Shown here piece after piece: positions 27,443 to 35,959 of a stretch of 64,000 bases of DNA. Under the pieces are notes generated by a model, which worked only from the letters and a program-made list of their open reading frames with translations, was not told the origin of the DNA and ran no database searches. Positions within the stretch are counted from its first letter, which is position 1. Each line of letters starts with the position of its first letter. The position numbers and the translations under genes are program-made. The stretch is from Pokkaliibacter sp. MBI-7 (GTDB taxonomy: Bacteria; Pseudomonadota; Gammaproteobacteria; Pseudomonadales; Balneatricaceae), in assembly GCF_029846635.1 (NCBI RefSeq), contig NZ_JARVTG010000002.1:2025501-2089500 (forward strand), given 5' to 3'.

Positions 27443-28096
27443 TCAGTCTTCACGCGTGAAGGCGGTGGGATTGAGACTGTAAATATTGTCTACAGACTCG
27501 AGGTGGTCGCGGGTTACGTTCAGATTACGCAGCAAGCCATCTTCAATACCGTAGATCCAGCCGTGAATGGCCAGCTCCTGACCATTGGCCCAGGCGTTCT
27601 GCACCGCCTTCATGTGGCTGATGTGGGAAACCTGCTCCACGACGTTGATTTCACACAGGCGATTCAAACGCTCACCCACCGGCAGTGCATGAATAGCCTG
27701 CTGGTTGTAGTAGTAGGTGTCCTTGATATGACGCAGCCAGTTATCAATCAGCCCCAGATCACCATTCTCCATCGCTGCCTTCACACCGCCACAGCCATAG
27801 TGACCACAGACAATGATGTGCTTGACCTTGAGTACGCGCACGGCGAAGTGGATAACAGAAATGGCATTCAGGTCTGAGTGAATCACCAGGTTGGCAATAT
27901 TGCGGTGAACAAACACCTCGCCTGGCAACAGGCCCATCAACTCGTTGGCGGGAACACGGCTATCCGAGCAGCCAATCCACAGATACTCGGGGGTTTGCTG
28001 GTACGACAGCATCTTGAAAAAGCCGGGGCGCTCTTCTTCCATACGCGCAGCCCAATCGGCGTTTTTGGCAAACAAATGATCTAGATTCGAGCTCAT
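27443..28096 (-). CDS. can: Beta-class carbonic anhydrase
   Basis: Interconverts CO2 and bicarbonate in the cytoplasm. It has 217 residues, close to E. coli Can. Zinc ligands are Cys43, Asp45 (GCSDSRVPA), His99 and Cys102 (CGHYGCGGV); Arg47 completes the active-site pair. Further family motifs are EVFVHRNIANLV, GLIDNWLRHI, NVVEQV and IHGWIYGIEDGLL. The start is supported by AGAAGG 8 nt upstream. It is divergent from the ModA-like gene. Confidence 0.96.
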   Translation of the reverse strand: MSSNLDHLFAKNADWAARMEEERPGFFKMLSYQQTPEYLWIGCSDSRVPANELMGLLPGEVFVHRNIANLVIHSDLNAISVIHFAVRVLKVKHIIVCGHYGCGGVKAAMENGDLGLIDNWLRHIKDTYYYNQQAIHALPVGERLNRLCEINVVEQVSHISHMKAVQNAWANGQELAIHGWIYGIEDGLLRNLNVTRDHLESVDNIYSLNPTAFTRED

Positions 28097-28248
28097 AGAC
28101 AGACCTTCTGCTATGGGGGTATCCCCCTTGACTTGAAACCAGAGCGTCAGTCACAGACTGTATCCTTTGCTAAGCGATAGCAGCCTGCCTTCACGCGCCT
28201 GATCCGTTATGCTGACCTACGCCAACCCGAAGAACAGAGGACTTGAGG

Positions 28249-29115
28249 ATGTCAGGAGAGCATTTACCCCCACCCCCTACCTTTGCTCAAGCACTGTCAG
28301 CGGCCACGATGGCAGCCCCTTCTGCAGTACCACGGCCTCAACGTAGATCAGCGCATGGAAACCGATCTGAATCCGGCAGCTGTATTGCTGCTCTGTTTAT
28401 TCTGGTGATGCTGCTTATTGTGGGTAAAGACACACAGGCAAACGAATTACACGTGCTGACAACCGACGACATGCAGAAAGCGGTAGCCCCACTCACTCAG
28501 CAATTCGCTCCTGATACCCAGCGTCAGGTCAGCTACTCAACCCTGCAGGCTACGCCCATCGAGCAGCAGCTGGACAGTATCAGAGAGGCCGACATTGTGC
28601 TTGGGCTGACGTCCGCTCAGCTGGAAACATTGGCACAGTCAGGTGTCATCGCCAGCAACAGCATTCTGCCACTGACACGCGGCCAGCTGGCTTACTGGCA
28701 ACCTTCCAGCCATCGCCCCGGCAAGCGCGACCTCTACAACGCCGCGTCACTGTCCATTCCCCTGCCTGACAAGGACCCATATGGGAATGCCGCCAGACAG
28801 GTACTCACACTGTTCAATCTGTGGCCATTTCCACGCCGCGTATTTCAGTCGTTTGCGGCAGACGGCGCCTTTGCCCTGGTCGCCTCAGGCAGCACCAGCG
28901 GTGGCCTGGTATCACTGACAGCACTAAAGACCCGACGCACCGACCCGCGCACATTCTGGGTTGTCCCCAATAAACTGTACCAGCCGATTATTCTGGCAGG
29001 CGCGCAGACTGTCGCCTCTGCTCAACCGGCGCTGGCTACCGCTTTTCTCAGCTGGCTGAGCAGCGACACAGTCCAGCATCAGCTGCAGGAAGTCGGCTAC
29101 CTTCCGCTGCCTTAA
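28249..29115 (+). CDS. ModA-like periplasmic substrate-binding protein
   Basis: 288 residues. After a Pro-rich, basic N-terminal stretch of about 45 residues there is one hydrophobic signal or anchor segment (CIAALFILVMLLIVG) ending near TQANE. The mature part has the features of molybdate/sulfate-type binding proteins: a first strand ELHVLTTDDM, ADIVLGLTSAQLETLAQSGVI, and a C-terminal FLSWLSSDTVQHQLQEVGYLPLP. The N-terminal region before the signal is unusually long; a start at a later Met is possible. No modB or modC lies nearby, so it is an orphan receptor or a distant relative. Its stop overlaps the convergent elaA stop. Confidence 0.65.
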   Translation: MSGEHLPPPPTFAQALSAATMAAPSAVPRPQRRSAHGNRSESGSCIAALFILVMLLIVGKDTQANELHVLTTDDMQKAVAPLTQQFAPDTQRQVSYSTLQATPIEQQLDSIREADIVLGLTSAQLETLAQSGVIASNSILPLTRGQLAYWQPSSHRPGKRDLYNAASLSIPLPDKDPYGNAARQVLTLFNLWPFPRRVFQSFAADGAFALVASGSTSGGLVSLTALKTRRTDPRTFWVVPNKLYQPIILAGAQTVASAQPALATAFLSWLSSDTVQHQLQEVGYLPLP

Positions 29116-29552
29116 ACCTTCGACAAGCGCATATCGACATGGGGAATGCCGTCTTCAAGGTATTCCTCCGACTCCGCGACGAAACCATAACGCCCGTAGA
29201 ACGCTGTCAAATGCGCCTGCGCACTGAGTGCGACCTCATGCTGCGCAAAGTGCTGCCTGATATAGTCCAGCGCCGACACCATCAGGCGACCCGCCAGTCC
29301 GGTCCCTCGTGCCGTCTCAGCCACCACGACCCGACCAATACGCACCGAATCACCGGGAATAATCCGCAGATAGCCGAGCACCGCATCGTGCTCATCGGTA
29401 TACAGCAGATGCAAGCATTCTGGATCAGCACCATCGATATCGGCGTACAGGCACTGCTGTTCAAGCACAAACACCTGCTGACGCAGGGCCAGCAGCCGGT
29501 ACAGCTGCAACGGACTGAGCTGATCAAAGCGGTACCATTGTGCAAGAGGCAT
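29112..29552 (-). CDS. elaA: ElaA-family GNAT acetyltransferase
   Basis: 146 residues resembling E. coli ElaA. It shows the QVFVLEQQCLYADIDGAD segment and the acetyl-CoA-binding signature IGRVVVAETARGTGLAGRLM. SAQAHLTAFYGRYGF and EYLEDGIPHVDM follow, all conserved in ElaA. The substrate is unknown. The frame opens further to 29591, but the ATG at 29552 has GGAGA 6 nt upstream. Its 3' end overlaps the stop codon of the convergent ModA-like gene by 4 bp. Confidence 0.9.
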   Translation of the reverse strand: MPLAQWYRFDQLSPLQLYRLLALRQQVFVLEQQCLYADIDGADPECLHLLYTDEHDAVLGYLRIIPGDSVRIGRVVVAETARGTGLAGRLMVSALDYIRQHFAQHEVALSAQAHLTAFYGRYGFVAESEEYLEDGIPHVDMRLSKV

Positions 29553-29769
29553 GATGTCTCCGATACTCGACAGAAAACTGGCGCCTATCATACCGACAGC
29601 ACTTCATCAGTTCACGTCCAACATTACCTCGAAGCTGCGATAAAGCGGTTCTGTGCCAAAGAATATCCCCCTGCCGGACCACTTCATTTCGGCGGATAAA
29701 ACCAAGGTAAAGACCGGGTTTTCACTCACAATACAAGTCGCGTTTTTTGTATCAATGCGTTAAAGTGCG

Positions 29770-29984
29770 CGCATTCGCAGGTTCCGTAACAGGAACAAAT
29801 GGGAATGGGGTGAGAATCCCCAGCTGCCCCCGCAACTGTGAAGGGGAGTCTGTCCAATACACCACTGTCATATACGACCGTTCCACTGACAGGAATCATG
29901 CAATCGCCAGGACGCATGCAGTCGTAGCCCGATGGGAAGGTGGACAGACGTTGAACCGAGCCAGGATACCTGCCTGTGAATGCG
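29770..29984 (+). promoter_or_regulatory. Cobalamin riboswitch
   Basis: All main landmarks are present. The closing stem is cgcattcgcagg (29770-29781) with cctgtgaatgcg (29973-29984). A small hairpin gttcc-ggaac follows. The conserved core gggaatggggtgagaatccc runs on to the CCCCCGCAACTGTGA segment (29801-29842), and the B12 box is gagccaggatacctgcc (29958-29974). The inner stem gtctgtcc (29848-29855) / ggacagac (29942-29949) encloses a long variable arm of 86 nt. Binding of adenosylcobalamin should lower expression of the BtuB-type receptor that starts about 195 nt downstream. Confidence 0.95.
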
Positions 29985-30179
29985 TGTCATGTCTGTGATC
30001 GGGGTGAATCCCAGACCGGTGTCATCATCGTCGACGCGTCAGTTTTCCTGACAGACCGTTGAACTTCATCTTTCCAACTCATGCTCCGTCTTGCGTCCCT
30101 TCCCCTGACGCAGGTCTGCATGCCGTTGCTGTAGTGCCGTTCCACGGTCTGTCGATCTGAATCTCTGGAGACTTACGCC
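29985..30179 (+). promoter_or_regulatory. Expression platform between riboswitch and btuB
   Basis: The leader between the aptamer and the GTG start. It contains gacagaccgttgaac (30050-30064), a near copy of a riboswitch strand (29943-29956), and its exact complement acggtctgtc at 30144-30153. The latter can form a 10-bp long-range stem ending 13 nt before the GGAG ribosome site. A smaller hairpin tgcgtc/gacgca lies between them. This looks like a translational or mixed switch; the mechanism is inference. Confidence 0.5.
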
Positions 30180-32084
30180 GTGAAATCCTCTTTTACCGCT
30201 TTCGCTGGTGCAGGCTTGTTGCGCCCAGCTTTAACTCCGCTGGCCGTCGCCTGTCTGACTGCTACCTTTGCCGTCAACGCTCTGGCGGCGGATGACGACA
30301 CCACTACCGATGAACTGCTGGTGACAGCCAGCCGACTGCCGCAGGAAGCCAGCAGTGTCGGCAGCTCTGTCACTGTGCTGACCCGCCAGCAACTGGAGCA
30401 ACGTCAGATTACCCGTGTTGCCGATGCCCTGCGAGGTATGCCCGGCATCAACATTTATCAGACATCCACCCCAGGTTCAGTCACGTATGCTCGTATTCGC
30501 GGCCTGAACCAGCGCTTCGTCAAGGTGGTGATCGACGGCGTGACCGTTAACGACCCCTCCGACATCAGCAACAGCATGGATCTTGGCAGCCTGCTGGTCG
30601 CCGATATTGAACGCATCGAGATTGTTCGTGGCCCGCAAAGCGCGCTATGGGGTAGCGATGCCATCGGCGGTGTGATTCAGATCATCACCCGTCAGGGCGG
30701 CCCCAACCGCACCAATCTGCGCGCCGAAGCAGGCACCAATGACACCCAGACGCTCAGCCTGTCCGGTAGCGGCAGTGCCGGAAAGGTGGACTACGGCTAT
30801 GGCCTGTCAGGGCTGCACAGTGATGCGTTCTCTTCCCTCAACGAAGATCGTGGCAACGACGAGAAGGACAAGAACAACACCCGCCAGGTTAATGGCCGGG
30901 TGACCTATCACCTGACCGATGACTGGGACGTCCGCCTGAATGTCAGCCACAACTACAGCCGCCTTGACTATGATGGCTACGACCCGCTGACCTTCGCCCT
31001 GACCGACAACAATGATTTCAGCACGGCAGAACGTAACAGCGTGCGACTGGAAACCAACTTTGCACTGCTGGATGGCAATTTCGAGAACCGTATCGGCTTC
31101 AGCCATGCCAACACGCTGCGCAACTATTACACCGAGGCCAGCGGTAACTACGATTACGAAGGCGAAAGCAACAAGGCGGACTATCAGGGCCAGTATCATT
31201 TTGGTATCGCCGCCCTGCCCAATCTGGAAAACACCCTGATTGTGGCGCTGGAACACGAAGAAGAAAGCTTTAACAGCACCTACAGCGCTCAGGGCGAAGC
31301 AGACAACAGCAGCGATTCCTGGGTGGCCGAGTATCGTGCTGACCTGAGCGACACCGCCAGCCTGAGTCTCAGCCATCGCTTCGATGACAACCATGACTTC
31401 GACAACGAGAACAGCTCACGTGCCGCCCTGTCATGGAACGTTCTGCCCCAGACCCGTCTGCATACCAGCTACGGAACAGGTATCAAGAACCCCAGCCTGT
31501 ATCAGCTATTTGATGCCTACTCAGGCAATCGCGACCTGACTGCTGAAGAAAGCCATGGTGGTGATATCGGTATCGAGCAGAAGCTGGGTGACTGGAGCCT
31601 GGATCTGACCTGGTTCAGCAACCGCGTCAAGAATCAGATCGACTACGACTACAGCACCTTCACCTATCAGAACGTTGAGGGTGTCACCCGTAGCAAGGGC
31701 GTGGAAGTCAGCGCCAGCGGCAAGATCAACGCACAGCTGCAGCTGAATGCCTCCTACACCTATACCGATGTGGATAACGAGGAAGACAGCACTGCGCTGT
31801 TGCGTCAGCCCTGGCATGAAGGCTCTGTCTACGTGGACTACAAACTCGCCGGGCTACCTGCCGCCATTAATACGGGCATTGTCTACAAAGGCCAGCGTGA
31901 CGACAGCGGCAGCCACCACCTGCCCAGCTACACCGTGTTCAACGTGTCTGGTCGTTATGATCTCAACCCAACCTGGCAGCTGACTGCACGTGTGGAAAAC
32001 CTGTTTGATCGCGATTATGAAGAGCTGTACGGCTACGGCACTCAGGGTCGCGCTCTATATGTCGGCGTCAATGCGGCGTTCTAA
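30180..32084 (+). CDS. btuB: BtuB-type TonB-dependent vitamin B12 receptor
   Basis: An outer-membrane receptor of 634 residues, with a GTG start 9 nt after GGAG. Signal peptide to about ALA-A37; TonB box DELLVTAS (44-51). The plug domain has SVTVLTRQQLEQRQITRVADAL, GSVTYARIRG and IEIVRGPQSALWGSDAIGGVI. A 22-strand barrel ends in aromatic Phe (YVGVNAAF), with the conserved ARVENLFDRDYEELYGY before it. The cobalamin riboswitch upstream and btuFCD downstream fix the substrate as a corrinoid. Confidence 0.95.
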   Translation: MKSSFTAFAGAGLLRPALTPLAVACLTATFAVNALAADDDTTTDELLVTASRLPQEASSVGSSVTVLTRQQLEQRQITRVADALRGMPGINIYQTSTPGSVTYARIRGLNQRFVKVVIDGVTVNDPSDISNSMDLGSLLVADIERIEIVRGPQSALWGSDAIGGVIQIITRQGGPNRTNLRAEAGTNDTQTLSLSGSGSAGKVDYGYGLSGLHSDAFSSLNEDRGNDEKDKNNTRQVNGRVTYHLTDDWDVRLNVSHNYSRLDYDGYDPLTFALTDNNDFSTAERNSVRLETNFALLDGNFENRIGFSHANTLRNYYTEASGNYDYEGESNKADYQGQYHFGIAALPNLENTLIVALEHEEESFNSTYSAQGEADNSSDSWVAEYRADLSDTASLSLSHRFDDNHDFDNENSSRAALSWNVLPQTRLHTSYGTGIKNPSLYQLFDAYSGNRDLTAEESHGGDIGIEQKLGDWSLDLTWFSNRVKNQIDYDYSTFTYQNVEGVTRSKGVEVSASGKINAQLQLNASYTYTDVDNEEDSTALLRQPWHEGSVYVDYKLAGLPAAINTGIVYKGQRDDSGSHHLPSYTVFNVSGRYDLNPTWQLTARVENLFDRDYEELYGYGTQGRALYVGVNAAF

Positions 32085-32086
32085 CC

Positions 32087-32239
32087 GGTGGTTGAAAAAC
32101 GTTATCGAGGCAGCCGAGACAAGGAAATACCCCGCGGGCACAAGAAACAGGCAAAAAAGCGGAGTTTAGTGAACTAAATGAGCATTTTGAGCCTGCTTTT
32201 GACGCGGTATTCGGCAACGCAGATCGATTTTCAACGACC
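32087..32239. repeat. Imperfect-palindromic intergenic repeat element
   Basis: About 153 bp starting 3 bp after the btuB stop. Its ends are inverted copies (ggtggttgaaaaacg at 32087-32101 against cgattttcaacgacc at 32225-32239). A central hairpin tttagt-ga-actaaa lies at 32165-32178. The general form, with GTTGAAAA ends and a central GTTTA..TAAATGAGCATTTTGAGC, resembles dispersed intergenic repeats I know from marine gammaproteobacteria. No second copy is seen in this window, so the dispersed nature is inference. Confidence 0.6.
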
Positions 32240-32252
32240 TGCTAAGCGCCTG

Positions 32253-33101
32253 ATGACATGCATACGCCCGATGGGTGTATGCATGCTGCTGCTATTCGCC
32301 CTGCCGTCCTTCGGCAGGGCTTCTCCTGCGCGCGTTGTATCCATGCATTTCTGTACCGACCAGCTGATCAGCAGTCTGGACGCAAGCGCACAGCTGATAT
32401 CGGCCAGTTATCTGTCCGATGATGCCAGACTGGGAACGGCAACGTTTTCCAGCCCGCTCCATTTCAATCATGCCAATGCCGATGAAGTGGCCCTGCTGCA
32501 CCCAGGCCTGGTGGTCACCGATGCCTACAGTGCCAGCAACACACTACAGCTACTCAACAAGCTGCATATCCGTACCCTGAGCCTGCCTGCCCTGCAAAAT
32601 CTCGACACCATGATGCAGCGTATTACCGTACTGGGGGATGCCCTGGGCCAGCATGACCGAGCCGCCGTGATCGTGGGCAATCTGCGCTCTGCGATAAGTG
32701 GGCTGCAGGCTGCCGGCAAACAACGCCGCACGCTGGTGTTGCAGAACGGTGGCTGGATGGCGACCGATGACAGTTTGGCCATCGATCTGTTGCGCCATAC
32801 CAGTCTGGTAGACGTTCGCCCTGTCAGCCAGCGCAACTGGCAGCGCGCCACAGCGGAGCAGGTCATCACCTGGCAGCCGCAAATCATCATCGTGTTCAAA
32901 AGCAGCAACGCCGCGCCTGGGCTAGGCCAGGCCTGGCTGCAGCAGGACTGGCTGCAACAGGGACCATGGCAGCTGATCACGCTCACCGACGATGGCCTTG
33001 CCTGCGGTACACCGGAGGTCATTCGTACCCTCGAACAACTCAATCAGCAGCTGGCAATATTACCCACCGATTCATCTCGTTCTCTGGAGCACACTCCTTG
33101 A
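32253..33101 (+). CDS. btuF: Vitamin B12 ABC transporter substrate-binding protein BtuF
   Basis: A periplasmic corrinoid receptor of 282 residues. The signal peptide is MTCIRPMGVCMLLLFALPSFGRA. The mature part begins SPARVVSMHFCTDQLISSL, the usual first strand of class III binding proteins, with a Fe/B12 periplasmic-binding fold. The frame continues upstream to 32178, but that part lies within the repeat element and is not likely coding. It follows the riboswitch-controlled receptor and is followed directly by the permease and ATPase genes. Confidence 0.88.
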   Translation: MTCIRPMGVCMLLLFALPSFGRASPARVVSMHFCTDQLISSLDASAQLISASYLSDDARLGTATFSSPLHFNHANADEVALLHPGLVVTDAYSASNTLQLLNKLHIRTLSLPALQNLDTMMQRITVLGDALGQHDRAAVIVGNLRSAISGLQAAGKQRRTLVLQNGGWMATDDSLAIDLLRHTSLVDVRPVSQRNWQRATAEQVITWQPQIIIVFKSSNAAPGLGQAWLQQDWLQQGPWQLITLTDDGLACGTPEVIRTLEQLNQQLAILPTDSSRSLEHTP

Positions 33102-34099
33102 ACTCTGACGTACACGCCGCTTCGCGCAGCCTGCTGCTGGGCATCAACGAACAGCGCTACCTGCTGCTGATCATTGTTGCCGTGCTGTTTTGTCTTTCAC
33201 TGATACTGGCACCCGGTGGCAGCTTCAGCATTCCGGATGGCTTTGATACCAGCCAGCTCATTCTGGAGGTGCGCCTGCCACGCACCCTGCTAACCTTCAT
33301 CACCGGTGCCAGTCTCGGCCTGTCGGGGGCGGTACTGCAGGGTTATAGTCATAACCCTCTGGCGGAATCCGGCCTGCTGGGGATCAATAGCTGGGCAGCA
33401 CTGGGCGCCGTGATCGCCTTTTATTTCGGCCCCCTTGCCACACTGGCCTGGTGGGTACCGCTGGGCGGCATTATCGGTGCAGCAGTAGGTCTGGCCGCCC
33501 TGGGCTGGCTGGCCCGCCACAGCATGAGTATGACCGGCTTTATTCTGGCGGGGGTTGCCCTGTCTGCACTGGCCTCGGCACTCACCACGCTGGCACTGAA
33601 CCTGGCACCCAACCCCTTTGCCGCACTGGAAGTCATTTTCTGGCTGATGGGCTCAGCCAGTGATAAAGGGCTGCCTCAGGTCCTGCTGATCATTCCGGCC
33701 GTGGCTCTGGGTTGCTGGCTGCTGCTGCGCACAGGGCCCAGCCTGTATGGCTGGAGCCTGGGGCCGGACGTCGCCGCTACCATGGGTATCAGCCCCCAGC
33801 GCCTGCGGACACGCATCATGCTGGGTTGTGGACTCTGCGTAGGTAGCACCATCGCCATGACCGGCAGTATCGCCTTTGTTGGTCTGGTCGTTCCGCACCT
33901 GCTGCGTCCACTGGTCAGGCATCGTCCTGACAAGCTGTTGCTACACTCACTGCTGGGGGGCGGTGCACTGCTGTTACTCGCCGACACCCTGATTCGCATC
34001 CTGCCCATGGGTAACGAACTCAAACTCGGCGTCGTCACTGCACTGATTGGTACGCCGGTGCTGTTTCATCTGCTTTATCGCCAGCGACAGGAGGAGTAA
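33098..34099 (+). CDS. btuC: Vitamin B12 ABC transporter permease BtuC
   Basis: A FecCD/BtuC-family inner-membrane permease of 333 residues with about ten membrane helices. Conserved pieces are LRLPRTLLTFITGASLGLSG (as VRLPRTLL), GYSHNPLAESGLLGI and GSIAFVGLVVPHLLRPLVRHRP, the last being the coupling region facing BtuD, then LLADTLIR. The start is TTG at 33098, overlapping the btuF TGA, with GGAG 8 nt before it. An in-frame ATG at 32966 lies well inside btuF and is rejected. Confidence 0.94.
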   Translation: MNSDVHAASRSLLLGINEQRYLLLIIVAVLFCLSLILAPGGSFSIPDGFDTSQLILEVRLPRTLLTFITGASLGLSGAVLQGYSHNPLAESGLLGINSWAALGAVIAFYFGPLATLAWWVPLGGIIGAAVGLAALGWLARHSMSMTGFILAGVALSALASALTTLALNLAPNPFAALEVIFWLMGSASDKGLPQVLLIIPAVALGCWLLLRTGPSLYGWSLGPDVAATMGISPQRLRTRIMLGCGLCVGSTIAMTGSIAFVGLVVPHLLRPLVRHRPDKLLLHSLLGGGALLLLADTLIRILPMGNELKLGVVTALIGTPVLFHLLYRQRQEE

Positions 34100-34102
34100 C
34101 AC

Positions 34103-34894
34103 ATGCAAAGTGGTATGCAACTTTGCGCCGCCGGGCTGGAGGTCAGTCATCAGCGCAAAGCACTGCTGGGCCCGGCAGACGTGACGGTGAAACAGGGTGA
34201 ACTTGTCGCACTCATCGGCCCGAACGGAGCGGGAAAATCAACGCTGCTGAAATCGCTGGCCGGGCTGGTCAGCGACTACCGAGGCCAGATCTATCTCAAC
34301 GATGACAGCTATCGCAACTTGGTACCTCAGCAGCTGGCTCGTCATATTGCCTATGTACCACAGCAACACCAGTGCGCCTGGCCGCTCACCGTCAGGGAAG
34401 TGGTCGCACTGGGGCGACTGGCACAAGGCAATACTGTTGATCAGCATCACCCGCTGGTCGACATGGCACTGAGCCGGTGCGATTGCCTCAGCCTGCAGAA
34501 CAGAACCGTCAACACCTTGTCGGGCGGAGAACTGGCGCGAGTCATGCTTGCCCGGGCGCTGGCCTGCGATACCCCGATGCTGCTGGCTGACGAACCGCTG
34601 GCGGGTCTGGACCCACACCATCAGCTGTCGATCATGGCGGTACTGCGCCGCCTGGCTCACCTGATTACCGAGGGCAGTATCATTCCCAAAGGAGTGCTGG
34701 TAGTACTGCATGATCTGGAACTGGCTGCGCGCTTTGCAGACCGGGTCATTCTGATGCACAACGGCAAAGTGCGTGCTGATGGCCTGGCCTCTGAAGTACT
34801 GGTTCCAGCTCATATCAATCCGGTCTATGGGGTCGACTTCCGAGTCGACTGGCAAGTCAGGCCACCGCAGATTCAGGCTCTGAGCCCGTTCTAG
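34103..34894 (+). CDS. btuD: Vitamin B12 ABC transporter ATPase BtuD
   Basis: An ATPase of 263 residues. Walker A is GPNGAGKS (39-46), the signature LSGGELARVMLARALA, Walker B MLLADEPLAGLD, and the switch His is in LVVLHDLELAARFAD. AGGAGG just before the ATG gives a strong ribosome site. It powers BtuC for corrinoid import from BtuF. The tonB gene begins 9 nt after it, in the same operon. Confidence 0.95.
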   Translation: MQSGMQLCAAGLEVSHQRKALLGPADVTVKQGELVALIGPNGAGKSTLLKSLAGLVSDYRGQIYLNDDSYRNLVPQQLARHIAYVPQQHQCAWPLTVREVVALGRLAQGNTVDQHHPLVDMALSRCDCLSLQNRTVNTLSGGELARVMLARALACDTPMLLADEPLAGLDPHHQLSIMAVLRRLAHLITEGSIIPKGVLVVLHDLELAARFADRVILMHNGKVRADGLASEVLVPAHINPVYGVDFRVDWQVRPPQIQALSPF

Positions 34895-34903
34895 GCCCTG
34901 CAT

Positions 34904-35920
34904 ATGACAGCCATGCCCCTTGTTCACTCACAGCGCAGCCGCTCAGTGTTCTCCAGCTCACTATGGTTATGGCTGCTGGTATCACTGGCGGCTCATGGCG
35001 TGGCCCTGATTGCCCTCAGCCACACCCCCTGGCTGCTCAGTATGGGAGAGCCGGGTAGTGGGACAACCAGTGGCTCAGCCATCGCCGTCGAGCTGAGCTA
35101 TGCGGCCAGCCAGCAACCGGCAGACTCGCCCTCTTTGCCAAAACCATTATCGCAACAGGCTGAGCAAAGTAACCCGCCGCCACCCTCAGCACCTGAGCCT
35201 GTAGCCGCTCCGCCTGCAACAACCGCTGTCACCATAAAAGAGGTGGAGCACGACCTGGTGCCCTCCACAGCAGCGCTTTCGCCATCACCAGCAACGGCTG
35301 ACAACGAGAGCCGGAAGCGGCCCAACGTGCCCGTAGTCGCGACCGTGACAGAGGCCAGCGAGCCAGCCCCCAAACCGCTCAAACCCAAGCCGCTGCCCGA
35401 AAAAAAGAGCCCCGTCAGCGCTGCCAAACCCGCCTCCCACATCAAGCCACCTGCAGCACCAAAACCTCCAGCAGCGGAGAAAAAGCACGCTACAACGTCG
35501 ATGCAGGCTCAGCCGACCAACCAGCCGCTGCAACCCGCCAAACCCGATAGCCCGCCACAGACGGACACGAGTAAGCAGACGCCGCCAAAAGACAGCAGCG
35601 CGGGCAGCTCGCCCCTTACACAGTCTGCTGCAGCAGCAAACAAGGGCAGTCCATCATCAGCAAGTGACAGGTACACGCTGGGCAGTGCAGACAACCCTTC
35701 GCCTCACTACCCCAGTCGCGCGCGGCAGAACAACTGGCAAGGGCGTGTGACCTTACGTGTGACGCTGACACCCGATGGCCGTGCTGAGAAGGTGGATGTT
35801 GCCGAGTCCAGTGGTTATGGCGTGCTGGATCGTGCTGCACTGGCAACGGTACAGCAATGGCGGTTCCGGGCTGGCAGCTCTGAAACCGTGCTGGTCCCCA
35901 TCCGCTTCAAGCTGCAGTAA
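34904..35920 (+). CDS. tonB: TonB-family energy transducer
   Basis: 338 residues: an N-terminal membrane anchor (SSLWLWLLVSLAAHGVALIAL, about 18-38, with the SxxxH pattern). A long Pro/Lys/Ala-rich periplasmic spacer runs from about 65 to 255. The TonB C-terminal domain is YPSRARQNNWQGRVTLRVTL through ALATVQQWRFRAG. It carries proton-motive-force energy from ExbB/ExbD (not in the window) to an outer-membrane receptor; its place in the btu operon suggests that BtuB is its partner. Confidence 0.93.
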   Translation: MTAMPLVHSQRSRSVFSSSLWLWLLVSLAAHGVALIALSHTPWLLSMGEPGSGTTSGSAIAVELSYAASQQPADSPSLPKPLSQQAEQSNPPPPSAPEPVAAPPATTAVTIKEVEHDLVPSTAALSPSPATADNESRKRPNVPVVATVTEASEPAPKPLKPKPLPEKKSPVSAAKPASHIKPPAAPKPPAAEKKHATTSMQAQPTNQPLQPAKPDSPPQTDTSKQTPPKDSSAGSSPLTQSAAAANKGSPSSASDRYTLGSADNPSPHYPSRARQNNWQGRVTLRVTLTPDGRAEKVDVAESSGYGVLDRAALATVQQWRFRAGSSETVLVPIRFKLQ

Positions 35921-35959
35921 GCAGCTGATCTTCTGCGTCTGCAGGCCGCTACCGACCGT

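Noticed and set aside
32966..33097. ATG at 32966 as start of btuC
   Set aside because: It would overlap btuF by about 135 bp; the TTG at 33098 overlaps the btuF stop, has GGAG and gives the normal BtuC N terminus.
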